This document shows positions 1-11,680 of a DNA stretch of 64,000 nt, in pieces. The position numbers were made by a program, and so were the translations under genes. The stretch is from assembly GCA_036898135.1 (NCBI GenBank), contig CM072520.1, positions 1 to 64,000 of the forward strand. Reading direction: 5' to 3'. This DNA comes from Oncomelania hupensis (taxonomy: Eukaryota; Mollusca; Gastropoda; Littorinimorpha; Pomatiopsidae). A model generated the notes under the pieces. It saw only the letters and a program-made list of their open reading frames with translations, did no database searches and was not told the origin of the DNA. Within the stretch, counting starts at the first letter, position 1, and every line of letters starts with the position of its first letter.

Positions 1-702
1 CTTGCAACTGCTCAATTCTATCAGGAGACCACAGTTTGACTGTTTTCTTCACAACAGGTTGACATTTGATTTTAGGCAGATAAGCAGGGACAAGATGGAC
101 ACAATCATGATCAGATTTACCAAGGGCGGGGAGAACAAAAGATTTAAAAGCATTGGGTATATTGCCGTAGACACAATCAAGGGTGTTAGAAACAGTTTTA
201 CCTATGCGGGTTGGAATGGAAACATATTGATGAAATGAAGGAGGATGTTTACGTAAATCACTTTTGTTAAAATCTCCAGTGACAAAGTTAGGAGCGTCCG
301 GCGAGACAGTTTGTAGGTCACGCACGACCTCAGCGACCTGTGCGGCTGCACGTGCCTTGTCGGCCCACGTAGGAATGTATACAACTGTGACGTAGATCTG
401 ACCGAATTCACGGGGCAAGTACCAAGGTCGCAGCGACACGGACAACAACTCAACATCCCGTGTATTCAATTGCTTACGCACAGTAACACTATTCCTACTA
501 CACCACCGTTCATTCACGTACAGGCACACGCCACCGCCTGATTTCCTTTTACTGACTTCTACATCTCTATCAGTCCTGAAGGGCTCGCCAAAACCGTTGA
601 GTGCAATGCTACCATCATCAATCTTATCACAGAGCCAAGTCTCTGAAATACAGATCAAGCATGCATCCCTAAAATCAGACAAGTAGCTTGTATAGGCCTG
701 TA
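1..702 (-). pseudogene. LINE endonuclease (APE) domain fragment
   Basis: Read on the minus strand, this stretch is open from about 702 to the window edge. It encodes an apurinic-like endonuclease domain of a non-LTR retrotransposon. Visible motifs in order are SETWL near 650, GGGVCLYV near 510, TGDFN near 270 and SDHDC near 110. This order and spacing match the metal- and phosphate-binding motifs of LINE endonucleases, which nick the target DNA before reverse transcription. The N-terminal start is missing at the junction with an LTR fragment near 702. The RT domain would lie beyond the window edge. It may belong to the same broad group as the RT at 46.6-48.0 kb, but they do not overlap, so this cannot be tested here. 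Confidence 0.82.
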
Positions 703-1323
703 ACTCCTCAAAGAAGAGCAGAAACTAATCTACTATTCGAGTTGGCTGCCGAGGCATCTACAGCATCGTGCGCAGATAGCCTCAAACGTCGTACCAAAAG
801 TCAAAGACTACACGACGACCCAGCATGCACCAGAAGCTACCTCAACGCAGTGCTTCAAACACGAAACACTTCAGTTAAGTGCCCAGGAAACAGTGCACTA
901 AAACTGTAGCAAAAGGACCACAGTAGTCCACTCTTCATGAACGCTAGTAGCCAGTGCCCTATAAAGAAATAATAGCTGCCTAGACTATCAGCGAGCGGAC
1001 CATTCGCATTGACAATTGAACTTCTAAGTTAGATTCGTACTTCGAAGATCGTGTATAGAGTAGAAGAAATAAAGGTGTGATTTTAACTGTTATCAAGTGG
1101 CTGGGCTACATATGATTCATAGCCGTGTGAAAGCTAGTGTGACAGTAATCTTTTACCATTTTTCTATTTATCTCTGTACCCCAGCCTTAGCACAGACCGA
1201 GCTAAACAAATAAATGTATTAAAGTAATTCACCGGGTGACTCACTAGCGGTCCCATAGAATAGACGTGAGGGTTACAGCATTCCATTGTGCAGAGCCCAG
1301 CAACAATAACAAAACCCGTTACA
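703..1323 (+). mobile_element. LTR fragment, 3' part, same family as the LTRs at 25760 and 30730
   Basis: About 620 bp matches the terminal part of the solo LTR at 30730-32942 (its positions about 32260-32942) and the reverse of 25760-26140. Shared landmarks are the GTTGGCTGCCGAGGCATC segment near 740 (shared with 25760), the ACCACAGTAGTCCACTCTTC segment near 915, and an end reading AACCCGTTACA. The 5' part is missing and the LINE fragment abuts it. The boundary is placed by eye, to within about 10 bp. Confidence 0.75.
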
Positions 1324-1903
1324 GTGCTTTGCATGTGATAAATCCTTTTCCGTTCGTCATTTCATGTCTGAATGTGCTGACCTGCTTGATAAAAGAGAAA
1401 GATATTTTGGTTCAATACATTTCAAAGAGATTTTTAAAATATGCAATGGTCAACACTTGTTTCAATTTTTTACATGATGTTGGTTTGTTTTATCGCATAT
1501 AAACCATGTCGTTTTGTTTTGAATTTTATTGGTAGGACCGAAGTTAGTGATTTGATTGAGGAAAAAGAACGTATTTTTAACACAACAGTTTTAAAGAAGA
1601 CTTTTGAAGAGGTTTCAGGTGAAAGTTTGAGTATTTAAGAGTAACAGTTCTATTTTTTAAGATTTGAACCACTTTATAACAGTTTAGGATAACGTCTCTC
1701 CGGTCCGGATTTGGCTCGGAAGAGTCCGCTGGACCTAAAGCAATAATCATGTAATGTAATGTAATGTAATGTAATGTAATGTAATGTAATGTTCAAATAA
1801 TTTGAAATTCATAGCAACGCAACTTTTTTTTATGTTCCAGACTTTTATACAGAGAACCATAATGTATCCCTGTGTTTTCATTGTTTATGCAATTTCATTA
1901 CAG
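1324..1903. other. Upstream/intronic spacer with a repeat tail
   Basis: I see no convincing gene here. A reverse copy of the widespread motif GGTCCAGCGGACTCTTCCGA lies at about 1700-1740, followed by a (TAATG)n run at about 1752-1792. This looks like a short retroelement end with a microsatellite tail. The last 35 bases before 1904 are pyrimidine-rich and end CATTACAG, so the stretch probably ends as an intron of the receptor gene. Confidence 0.55.
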
Positions 1904-4529
1904 ACAAATATGGTTCTGGTCAGATGGGACACCTGATTTCTACAATGGCAACCTTATCTACAGTGACTTCAGCCTGTACACAGACCTGTGTGCTTACCTT
2001 TCGATTTACCCTCCGGTGTACATGTACATGGTTCCTTGTTCAAAGCCATGGCTGACAGCGTTTATTTGTGAACAACGCTTAACTTACAACAGTGTATCCA
2101 AGCAAAATGTACAGCTACCTAACGTATCTCTCAGTGGGATAGACTTCAGAATGAGAGACATGTTTATTGACTGTGGAGGAAATCACTTTACGTTTCAATT
2201 CTTGTCCTGCGAACCAAGAAGTCATTGTCAAACTAATACCTCTCTGTCTAATTGCAATCTTTATTCCACTCAGCAAAACTCAAGCAGAACGTCAGTCTAC
2301 TTCAAACTCCTCTTGTCAGTTGAAATGTTTGAATGTGAAAAGTATGAAGAAACCGTCCATTACACGATGGTGTGCGACTTTAGACGTGACTGTACCGACG
2401 GTTCTGATGAAACACGCTGCAAGCACAAGGAGGAAGGGTCAGGATTTAGGTGTAGCTATGGACAGTGGATTGCTAACAGCAAGGTGTGTGACATGCGAGA
2501 TGATTGTCTGGATGGCAGTGATGAACTGCTATGTGACAATTTTCGGATGAAAAAGACTGACTTCCATAACAGGCCTCATGCACCCGTCATCATTCACATG
2601 GACGGACGTGGCAGCTACACGTTGGAAGCCATGGACCCTGCTGACCTCACATGTCCAGATACACACTTCCGCTGTCCTGGTATAGACGTGTACTGCATGC
2701 CTGTCTACCTCAGGTGTAACGGGGTCAAGGACTGTATCGATGGAGAGGACGAAGTCAACTGCGATGATATCACATGCCCTGGATACTACAGATGTATGTC
2801 ATCCAGTGTGTGTCTCCATGTCAACCACCTGTGTGACGGCTGGCCTCAGTGTCCAGAGCGGGATGATGAGTTGCTGTGTAACGCCACCTGTCCTTCTGCC
2901 TGTCACTGTCAGGGTCTGGCCTTCGTGTGTAACCAGCCTTTTCCAGCTAGTCACTATCCTGACCTCAGATACCTGGATGCTACAGGGACTGGTATGATTC
3001 CTGAAAATGTTGCAGACAACTTTTATCTCGTAAATCTTCGTCTTTGTGCTTGTGGTCTGACAAAGTGGCCCGAAATCACTTTGGAAAATTTGCAAATTCT
3101 TGACTTGAGTAATAATGAATTGTCGATGTTTTTACTGTCTTATGTGCAACTTCTCCAAAACCTGAAAGTTTTGCGTTTGCGAGACAATCCTGTAACGTCA
3201 ATTTATGGAGGACATTTCAATAAAAGTCATTCTTCACTGATAGCGCTTGACCTGTCCCAGACAGCGATTTCATCTTTTGACAGTGTCATCTTTTCCATGT
3301 TTACCTCCATTCAAAATCTAAATATGTCCTTCAGTTCCTTGAAAAGGATAAGCGATACTGGATTTACCAATCTGCCTGAACTGTCTGTGGTAGATTTGCG
3401 AGGTTGTGATATAAAGGAGTTCCCCTATAATGTGTATAGTGGACTAAGCCAAATGAAATACATTTATGCCCAGAATTATAAGTTGTGCTGCAAGGTAAAG
3501 TTGCCTGAAGATTTCGACTCTGACTTTTGCGTGGCTCCGCGAGACGAGATTTCATCTTGTGAAGACTTGATGCGATCAAACTTTTATCGAGCGTGTTTGT
3601 GGCTGTTTGCAGTCTTGTCAGTTCTTGGCAATATTGGAAGCATAATGTTTAAAATCATATTCCAACGAGATAATCTTTTGAAATCTGGGTACAATGTATT
3701 CGTGACAACGTTGTGTATATCTGATGTTTTGATGGGAGTGTATCTTGTCATCGTTGGAGCAGCAGATGAACTGTATCGTGGTAACTACCTGTGGCATGAG
3801 ACAAGGTGGAAAACCAGTGTGGCCTGTCACGTGGCGGGATTCCTGTCTCTACTTTCCAATGAAGTGTCAACCTTCATGATCTCTCTCATAACTCTGGACC
3901 GCTTCATCGTGCTACGGTTCCCTTTCAGCACTGTGCGCTTCAATGGCCTGTCAGCTGTGTCAGCATCAACACTAGCCTGTGCTCTGGGTGTTGGTCTTGC
4001 TGTTGTGCCGCTGTTACCAGGACTGTCACACTGGAATTTCTACAGCCAGACTGGCATTTGTATCCCGCTGCCAGTAACCAGGATTGACTTTCCTGGAAAG
4101 AATTATTCAGTTGGCATTATGATCATCTTCAATTTCGTAATTTTTCTTGTGATAGCAGTGGGTCAATGGTTTATCTACTGGTCCATTCGGTCTAACTCTT
4201 TAATATGGTCTGACTCTGCTAGCAAGTCTCATTATGCCACCATTGCCCGTCGTCTGATCACTGTAGTGGTGTCTAACTTTTGTTGTTGGTTTCCTATAGG
4301 AGTGCTGGGCCTGGCTGCTTTTTCTGGTACATCTGTTCCTGAAGAGGTCAACGTAGCCATCGTCATTTTCGTTCTGCCTCTCAACTCGGCATTAAATCCG
4401 TTCCTCTATACGTACAACTTGTTAATGGAGAAGCGCCGCTTGAAAAAACAATCCAACATGATTGAAAGATTACGGCATGACATCAAGTCACGACACACAG
4501 GGCACTCCTCGTGCAATGACTTACACTAG
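1904..4529 (+). CDS. GRL101-like GPCR (LDLa + LRR + 7TM), terminal exon
   Basis: This is a cell-surface rhodopsin-class receptor with a large adhesive ectodomain. Counting from the open frame at 1872, the domains run in this order. The end of a C-type-lectin-like domain (WSDGTP, then CSKPW...FICE) is at residues 14-67. Four LDL-receptor class A modules with the acidic DGSDE-type ends are at about 151-336. A cysteine-rich LRR N-cap is at 338-356, leucine-rich repeats at 363-530 and a cysteine cap at 537-563. Seven hydrophobic helices run from about 572 to 850, with TLDRF after helix 3 and NPFLY in helix 7. The tail is short and basic. No ATG is needed: CATTACAG at 1896-1903 is a good splice acceptor (phase 2), so upstream exons should encode the signal peptide and the rest of the lectin domain. 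The architecture matches Lymnaea GRL101 and relaxin-receptor-like type C LGRs. The ligand is unknown. The reading frame is intact. Confidence 0.9.
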
Positions 4530-4646
4530 CAGTAATATTTTTACCCTGGAGAAACTTCGAATCCCTATTAATTATTATATTGTTCATGAGAACGTTATCA
4601 GCTTGGGTTTCTTGTTAGTGTGTCAGCGGCGGCATTTCTCGCGTGC

Positions 4647-4688
<42 letters not shown>

Positions 4689-5027
4689 GTGTGTGTATAT
4701 ATGCGCGCGCGAAGGTAGTAGAAGAGAGATGGGGAAATGGAGAAGGGTAGGTGTGCATTAAAATGCATTAATATGCTTAGTGATTTTTTGGGGGGGTACT
4801 GTATTTAGGATCTTTGTTAATATCACATTATTGAATGTTAATTATTTAGTTTGTTCTGAATTGTTTATTAAGGACTAGCTGAAAGACAGGTCCATAATAA
4901 TAATAACGGATTTTTATATAGCGGGTACTCCAGCCTATGACCAGTCGCACCACGCTTTACATAGTCATTACATATAAATACATGCACAGATAAAACATCG
5001 CTTTTGCTACAATACACCAAAAGACGG
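4530..5027. other. 3' flank of the receptor gene with (GT)n and a repeat end
   Basis: A (GT)n run lies at about 4651-4697, with CATTAAAATG at about 4755 as a weak polyadenylation-like context. From about 4896 a run of ATAATAATAATAACGG leads into a segment containing TTTTATATAGCGGGTACTCC and GTCGCACCACGCTTTACATA. It has the look of a short interspersed repeat end. There is only one copy in this window, so the repeat call rests on general resemblance. Confidence 0.4.
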
Positions 5028-7376
5028 AAGCACGGGGCAAAAGGCCCCCTTTAAGGAACAAATTTTATGTATGTTCCTGTTTAAGCCACAGACAGCCCCA
5101 AATAGACGCAAACTATTGAGGCTTGCCTAGGCTACAAATTACCACAATCACTCCAGGAACGAGATAACAGGATGAGCACAATATCAAAAAACCGAAAATG
5201 TATTTGTTGGCCTTTTTGCCCCACGCCTGGGGCAAAACGCCTTTTAGTGTGGGGCAAAATGCCTATTATGGGCCTTTTGCCCACATATCGAAGCGTCTTG
5301 CCCCTTAATTACAAACAACATAAATGAATTCAAAACTAAATAGTTTCAAGTTAAACTTAGTTCCATTTTCTGAATGAAGACCCGTCATGAATTCAGGAGC
5401 GCTACACAACTGGTTACGCTACTATACACCAGCTTGCGGCAGTGCGTCTTTAATCAGGGTTTCCACTATTCTCTTTCTCGGGAAAATGAACATTAGTGGC
5501 AAAAAGACTCCAGTTGCATTACAGGCACACTCCAAGGTATTAAAACTCCGCACTCAGTACTTGTGACTTTGCCGACTAGACGCACGTCCTTTGAAGCCAT
5601 GATCTTGCCAGGTTCTGCACTGTTGTTAGTCTAGTTTCATCTATATTTCCCACCCTTGAGGGGCCCTCCGTGGGGATGCCGGAGGTTTCAGTATATATAG
5701 TTTCCCCACTTTCTGGAAATTTAATGCTTTAAATTCCCACTGTCGCTGTCTTTCTCTCTTGTTCTTTCACATTCCTACTCTGTTCTATCAATCTACTATA
5801 CTATCTTTTCCTTACCTAGACCTGTCACCTACCTTTTTTCTTAAAAAACTCTTCTGGGACAAAACTCTTCATTTGTGTGTGAGGTCTGTTGGATGAGCTT
5901 GGAAATACTGGACGCTTTCTTCCAGGTGGTCAATGGGGCTTCCTATGACGTAAATTATTTGGCAATGTAGGCATTTTATATACATGTATGTGTTTTGTTG
6001 CGATGCTTTTTGCTTGAGCCTGCCAAATGTTAAGGTTGTGAGTCTGTGTTGAATGGGTGGCTGACGTGAGCTTTCTCTGCAACATCAAACGCAAGGCGCT
6101 GCAAATCCCGCATTCTGAGTCCATGTAGTCGTCTCTGTGTAGCCGAGCGGAGTATTTGACTCCCGTCTCTCGGCTCCGACCTTGAGAACATTGTTCCACC
6201 CGAGCTGTTATATTCATTTTATCCCTCAAAAGAGGGAAATAAAAATATTTGCCCTGCAAGGCGGTGAAGCGTGGTTGGGAGTACCGGGTTGCCGGCTACT
6301 AGTGCCACGCACTCTACTGTAAGGTCGCTGCCACCGACCTGCATAAAATGCCTGCCGACAATGTGGTCCCGCTCGCCACCAAAAGCAGCAGGCGAATGGT
6401 CAGCCGGGGGAGAACAAATGTCGTGTCGCTTTGTCCTGAGTAACCCAATGGCATACCCAAAGGATTCTGCAAAGCAGGAGCCACACAAGGCTAGTCTAAC
6501 CAAGAAATTAAAGGTAGACAATTTCTCTCCCAAGCCTCAACCAGTCGCCCCTCTTTCCGCTACATCTGTATGTCAACATGAGCCTTCAGCTGCCACTCTA
6601 TCCTGGGAGAAAGGGTATTGTGGTATCTGCCGAAATTGAAAACCCCAGGTTCAGCCACTTCCTTGTCCCGATGTTGCTGAAGTGTATATGACGGAATACC
6701 AAACTCTGCTGACTCGAATGAGGGGATCTCCATTGCTTCCAGTGCTGCTGACAAGTTGTCTTGGTCACACTTCCATTTGTAAGTTCTCGTCATGTCTGTA
6801 GGCAATGTTAAAACGTTTCTGTCAGTCTTAGTTTCAAAGAAAACTGGGCAAAATAAATTATAAAATACAAATATAAACACATACTTAAGCAGCAGCCTAT
6901 ATGAACTAGTCAGTTCTTCATTCAAAACAATAAGGGGGCAAGAAGCCTTGTATATGGGGCAAAAGGCCCAAGGTAGGCGTTTTACCCCGATACCACTATG
7001 GGCGTTTAGCCCCAGTCTGACTTACTGCGTATCTATAGAATGTAGTGGAAAAACCTTTAAGAATAGTTTAAATATAACAGCTCTGGCTGAAGGCTGACAG
7101 ATCCCTCTAACAACGAAACAGGGAGACATTTTGTTTTATTTGCTATTTAGACGATGGCACCGAACTTGAAGGAAGTATACAATTACTCTAAACAAGGCGA
7201 ATACAAACAAGTCGAACTGAAAAACTGACCGTTTCGTCTGCTTCAATCCTCTTTGTGGCGTGCAAGTGCTCGTAATCGGAGGAATCTTATAAAGCACGAC
7301 ATAACTCGTTGCATCACGTGATCTCATAAATATTGGGGATGGGCGTTTGACCCCCAGTAGGCCTTTTGCCCTGTGC
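5028..7376. mobile_element. Decayed DNA transposon bounded by GGGGCAAAAGGCC inverted motifs
   Basis: The left end reads GCACGGGGCAAAAGGCC (5029-5045). The right end, reversed, reads GCACAGGGCAAAAGGCC (about 7360-7376), so the stretch is bounded by 17 bp inverted repeats with one mismatch. The motif and its complement also recur inside, near 5216-5295, 6957-7015 and 7335. I could not identify a target-site duplication. Inside, the minus strand holds a pogo-type DNA-binding remnant (separate entry). Whether the motifs are the true ends of that transposon is an inference. Confidence 0.45.
6565..6830 (-). pseudogene. Pogo/Tigger-type helix-turn-helix remnant
   Basis: The minus strand reads RTYKWKCDQDNLSAALEAME, then EFGIPSYTLQQHRDKEV, then LGRY/FGRYHNTLSP. 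This is the layout of the psq-type helix-turn-helix at the start of pogo-like transposases: a basic RTYKRK start, an EAV-type helix, then FGIPRSTL. It normally binds the transposon ends in the nucleus. The frame is open for 121 codons, but downstream minus-strand sequence (6560 to 5930) is broken and I could not recognise the catalytic domain. It is a non-functional remnant. The resemblance covers about 80 residues and needs a profile search. Confidence 0.5.
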
Positions 7377-7486
7377 TACTAAATAGAATAGCAAAAACCT
7401 ATTCACAGCTATTTATATGCCCGGTTAGGCCCAGGAGGAAAAACAGTATAAATATGTATGTGATCTAATACTATTATCCTAGTAAA

Positions 7487-9660
7487 GGTTTCGACTTCAA
7501 TGACATTTTATCAATTCCTAATTATTCTTTCATTCGTCAAGATGCTCAACATCCTGGTCAAACAGGAATTGGCGTCTATATCCATGAGAACATCTTAAAT
7601 TCTATCAAAAGACTTTCTGATTTAGAATCCAAAAATGTGGAGTGTATGTGGTTTGAAATAAAAGCGTATAAATCTCAATCGTTTCTTGTATGAATTTTGT
7701 ACAGAAATCCGTCGTCTGCATATATTTGGTATGATCATTTTGTTCAAATGATGGACAATGTCAGTGCAACAAATAGAGATATTCTTTTACTCGGTGACTT
7801 TAATATTGATTTGCATAAACCACAACATTCCTGGAAATCCACGTTATCCATGTTTGGTCTCCATCAGCTTGTAAAGGAATCAACTCGAATAACACCGAAC
7901 TCCTCAACTCTTCTGGATCATATTTACACCAATCAGAGGAATAAAGTTGATAAAGTAATGGCGATTCAAAGTGGCATCAGTGACCACTGTCCTACTATTT
8001 GCACATGGCTATGTGAGCGTGATAAGAATACTAAAACAGAGCATAATTATATACATTACAGGTCCTTTAAAAACTTCAATAAGAACGCATTTTTGTTCGA
8101 GCTTAGTCTAATTTCATTTGCGAATGTTCTGAACAAGACGGATCCAAACGAAGCTCTTGAAGAATTCTATTCACTCTTCCTTCCCGTTATAAATAAACAT
8201 GCACCTATGTGTAAGAAGAGAGTAAAAAGCCCAACACTTCCAAACTGGCTAACTCCCAAAATAATGGAAGCCATGAAACTGCGAGACAGATACAAAAAGA
8301 ATAAGCAGTTTAATGAATCTAACATTCTAAGAAACAAAGTCAATACTCTTGTTAAAATGTCCAAGAAAAAATTATTTTCAGAAAATAATTGAAAATGGGG
8401 GTATACCGCCTCACTTTGGAAAGCAATGAATGAAATCACACACAAATCACGTAAGCAGAACCATGTGAGTAAAGCTACCTTTTCTAAAGAAGAATACAAC
8501 AGCCACTTCTTAAGCATAGCCAACATTGGTCTCAAAGGTAAACATGAATACACCTCCCCACGTAGTCTAGAAGATTTTTGTAATCAAAGAAGATCTTCAA
8601 ACTCTTTCGCATTCCCCCCGCTGGCCGTAAATGAAGTAGGAAAATATATTATGGATCTACAAAACAAGCGTTCCACGGGTCCAGATAACATTAATTCTTT
8701 TATCCTAAAAATATCTCTGCCATACATTGTTGAAATTGTAACTTACGTTCTTAATCTAAGTCTTGAAAAAGGTGTTTTTCCGACTTCACTCAAAATTGCC
8801 AAAGTCATCCCACTACCAAAAATCAAAACCCCGAATGGTCTCAATGATTATAGACCCATTTCTTTGCTATCAATTTTGTCAAAACCCTTGGAAAAACATA
8901 TGCATAAACATCTTTTGCAATATATAGAAAACCACAAACTGTTCCATAATTTGCAGTCTGGATTTCGTAAACATCATTCTTGTCACACAGCGCTAACCAG
9001 ATTATGTGACACATGGTTATCAGCTATCAACCGATCAAAAGTTACCGGAGCAGTTTTTCTTGATTACAAGAAGGCTTTCGATTTAGTCGACCATAGCATA
9101 TTATTTAAAAAAAGTAAGCCTTTATGTTTTAGCACTAACACCACTTCGTTCCTCAAATCGTACCTCTCAGACAGAACACAATGTGTCCATTTAAATAGTA
9201 AATCGTCAAGTTATAAAACTTTAACATGTGGCGTTCCTCAAGGCTCATTTATGGGTCCACTTCTCTTTTGTTTACTTATCAATGATTTACCCTTATCGCT
9301 TGAAAACTCAAACATATCATGCGAATTATTTGCTGATGACAATACTCTACATACTTCTGACAAAGATCTGTTAAAAGTCCAACTTTCACTTCAGCAAGGT
9401 CTGTTGGATGTGCAAAACTGGTGCAAAGAAAACAAAATGTTGCTCAACCCCATAAACACAAAATAAATGGTAATAACAACAAGACAGAAGCATCAAATAC
9501 AGCCTCTCAATTTAAACCTTGACATTGATTCTAAACCAAATACTTAAGTCCGTGAACATAAACTACTTGGTGTAGTTATTGATGACGAATTAAACTGGCA
9601 CTGCCATGTAAATAAGGTGAGCAAAACTGTATCTAGAAATTTGTTTCTACTTAAGCAACT
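7487..9660 (+). pseudogene. LINE pol, endonuclease + reverse transcriptase, first part
   Basis: A single reading frame runs through this stretch and is broken only by in-frame stops, at about 7691, 8390, 9464 and 9545. The endonuclease lacks its start and shows GIGVYIHENI near 7570, LLLGDFNIDL near 7790, LDHIYTN near 7915 and SGISDHCP near 7975. The RT shows STGPDNI near 8680, DYRPISLLSILSK near 8850, GFRKHHSC near 8960, FLDYKKAFD near 9060, GVPQGSFMGPLLF near 9235, and the catalytic FADD near 9330 in place of YADD. The frame is interrupted at 9660 by a solo LTR and resumes at 11681. It belongs to the APE-type LINEs; I do not assign a clade. Confidence 0.9.
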
Positions 9661-11675
9661 TGTCACGCTACGCAGTTTGCAGTCGTGCGCCTATGTATAT
9701 AGTTTAATCATCAGCCTGTACATAGAGGTTAAAAGTTACGGTAGTCAAGGGGAGAGCATCAGGATAAAATTAATTAAGTTTATAATTAATAGAAGTAGCG
9801 AATGTATTGCGCCCGTGCAGAATGCACTATGTTAGAATACAGCATAGTTGGCTATTTTGTTATTGAGAAGATTAATTGCTGCCATGCGATTTGCTATGTG
9901 TGAAATGCGTGCTCTAATCGCGAACGGTGCAGGAAACGAATTTGATTAAAATGAGTATGTTCTAGAACACTCTAGACTAATCGTATAAAACCCCATGCAC
10001 TGTATATTTTGATAGGAGCAGAAAGCATTTTCATATCGCTTGTGTAGCCAGAATCAACAGATCTGAGTTGTGTCAAGGTGCCAGTTAGTGACTTTGTCTG
10101 TGGGTCGTACTGATCAGACTGTCAACGAAAAAGAGCCTAATTATCGGAAGAGGAGGACTGTTTTGGGAACACTTTGGAAGTGTTTGATTAACTGGAACCG
10201 TTCTAAGCTGTTTAGAATACCAGCTGTGTATTCTCAGTGAAATCTGAGTTATCTACGTATAACGTCGGATGACCTGTGACTCCGTCTAGGACTTCTTCTG
10301 CCTGTGTATCACCTTGCCTAACCATCTGTGCCTGTGTGTCTGTCCAGTCATTTGTTGTGTCTTTGTCAACAGGCCGGAGGATCTCCACTGGTAGCCGTAA
10401 GTTACTTATCTCAATTTCTCAGTTGGCCATATCGTTCGGGGGTTTGGGTTATGCATGCAGTGTGAATGGATAGTTAATTACGTTCTCTGAATTCTATTTT
10501 ATGTTTCATATTATTTGCTGCATAAATACTGAAAGAGAGAGAGAATTTTCTAAACTGGATTATAAATTAATATAAGAGAATTCGCTGTTATGTAGTGAAG
10601 AGATGACAGAAAGGAGGTGATTGTGAATGTATATGCGCGATGACAGAAGTAATGACAGGGAGGATGAGTAAGGATGTTGAAAGGGAGACAACCATTCCGA
10701 CAGCGGAATGCTTGTGCAGTATATTGTAATATAATTATTAATGGTTGCGTATTTTTGTATGTATTGTTGTAGATGTACCAAAACCAATAACCGAAACCAG
10801 ACTCAGGGTTGAGGGTTCCGCCTTCCAGCTGGGCCGCGTGTGTGTGGAGCGTGCTAAACCAACGCCTTTTCCTTTGGTCAACCATTAGGTTAAGGTTCTT
10901 GTGTCGAAGAAAAAGTTGCATTTTCTATATTAAGCTGTTTATAACTGTTCACACACACACGCACCCTGCATTCACATAACAAATAACTATATCTGTTAAG
11001 GAACCATTTATGAAAGAAATACTTATTTACATGTGCTAACTTGGAAATTTCAGTGGATTGAAATATATTTAATTTGTATTGAATAATAAGCATTGCTTGA
11101 TGTAATATTACCTACCTGATTAAGTAGCCCTGTGATTGTATAGTTCTGTCTGGTGGAATTAATTCGCCAGATATATACTTATTAATAATTTAGATTATTT
11201 TCTTACAAATTCTATTGTGTATAAAATATAAATTTTTTTGATTCATTTTATATAATAAAAAAGATTTGTTGCAGCTGTTTGAAATTTAAATGTAACAAGG
11301 TTTGAATATTTATAAAGATTTAAAGCATTTGCTTCAATTATTTACCTTGTTGGCAGTAAGCTGTTTCAGCCATAATTATTATAAATCTGGTGTACATTTT
11401 GTAGTTAGACATTTTTCATTTTGATTTAATTATCATTATTATTTTGAGCGAAGTGTTTATGTATTAGTTTGGGGTTATATTAGTGGGCTTGAGGGTTGGT
11501 AGGTTGGGAAGTGGGATAAAGGGAGTTAATTTTGAGTATGAATGTGCGTGTGAAATAAAGAAATTGTCTTGTTACTTCTGGTTTTGTCTTTTAGAGTTTA
11601 TTTAGGTGTTGGTTTTTTTTGCTCGTGTGGAAGTTGCACATGTCGAACCTCTGTTGAGGCAGTTGGGACGTGACA
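9661..11675. mobile_element. Solo LTR inserted in the LINE, TSD CAACT
   Basis: The element begins TGTCACGC and ends GACGTGACA. It is flanked by the direct repeat CAACT at 9656-9660 and 11676-11680. The LINE protein is interrupted just after LFLLKQL and resumes after the second CAACT, which fixes both ends. It is 2015 bp and has no gag or pol, so it is best read as a solo LTR left by LTR-LTR recombination. The strand is taken as unknown. A TATA-like CGTATAAAACC lies at about 9980 and GAAATAAAG at about 11557, consistent with promoter and polyadenylation signals of a plus-oriented LTR. A splice-donor-like GCCGTAAGTTA lies at about 10395. It shows no clear likeness to the other LTR families in the window. 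Confidence 0.85.
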
Positions 11676-11680
11676 CAACT

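Noticed and set aside
1441..1638. 65-codon frame upstream of the receptor with a hydrophobic start
   Set aside because: No splice or promoter support and no family likeness. It could be an upstream exon, but the sequence alone does not show it.
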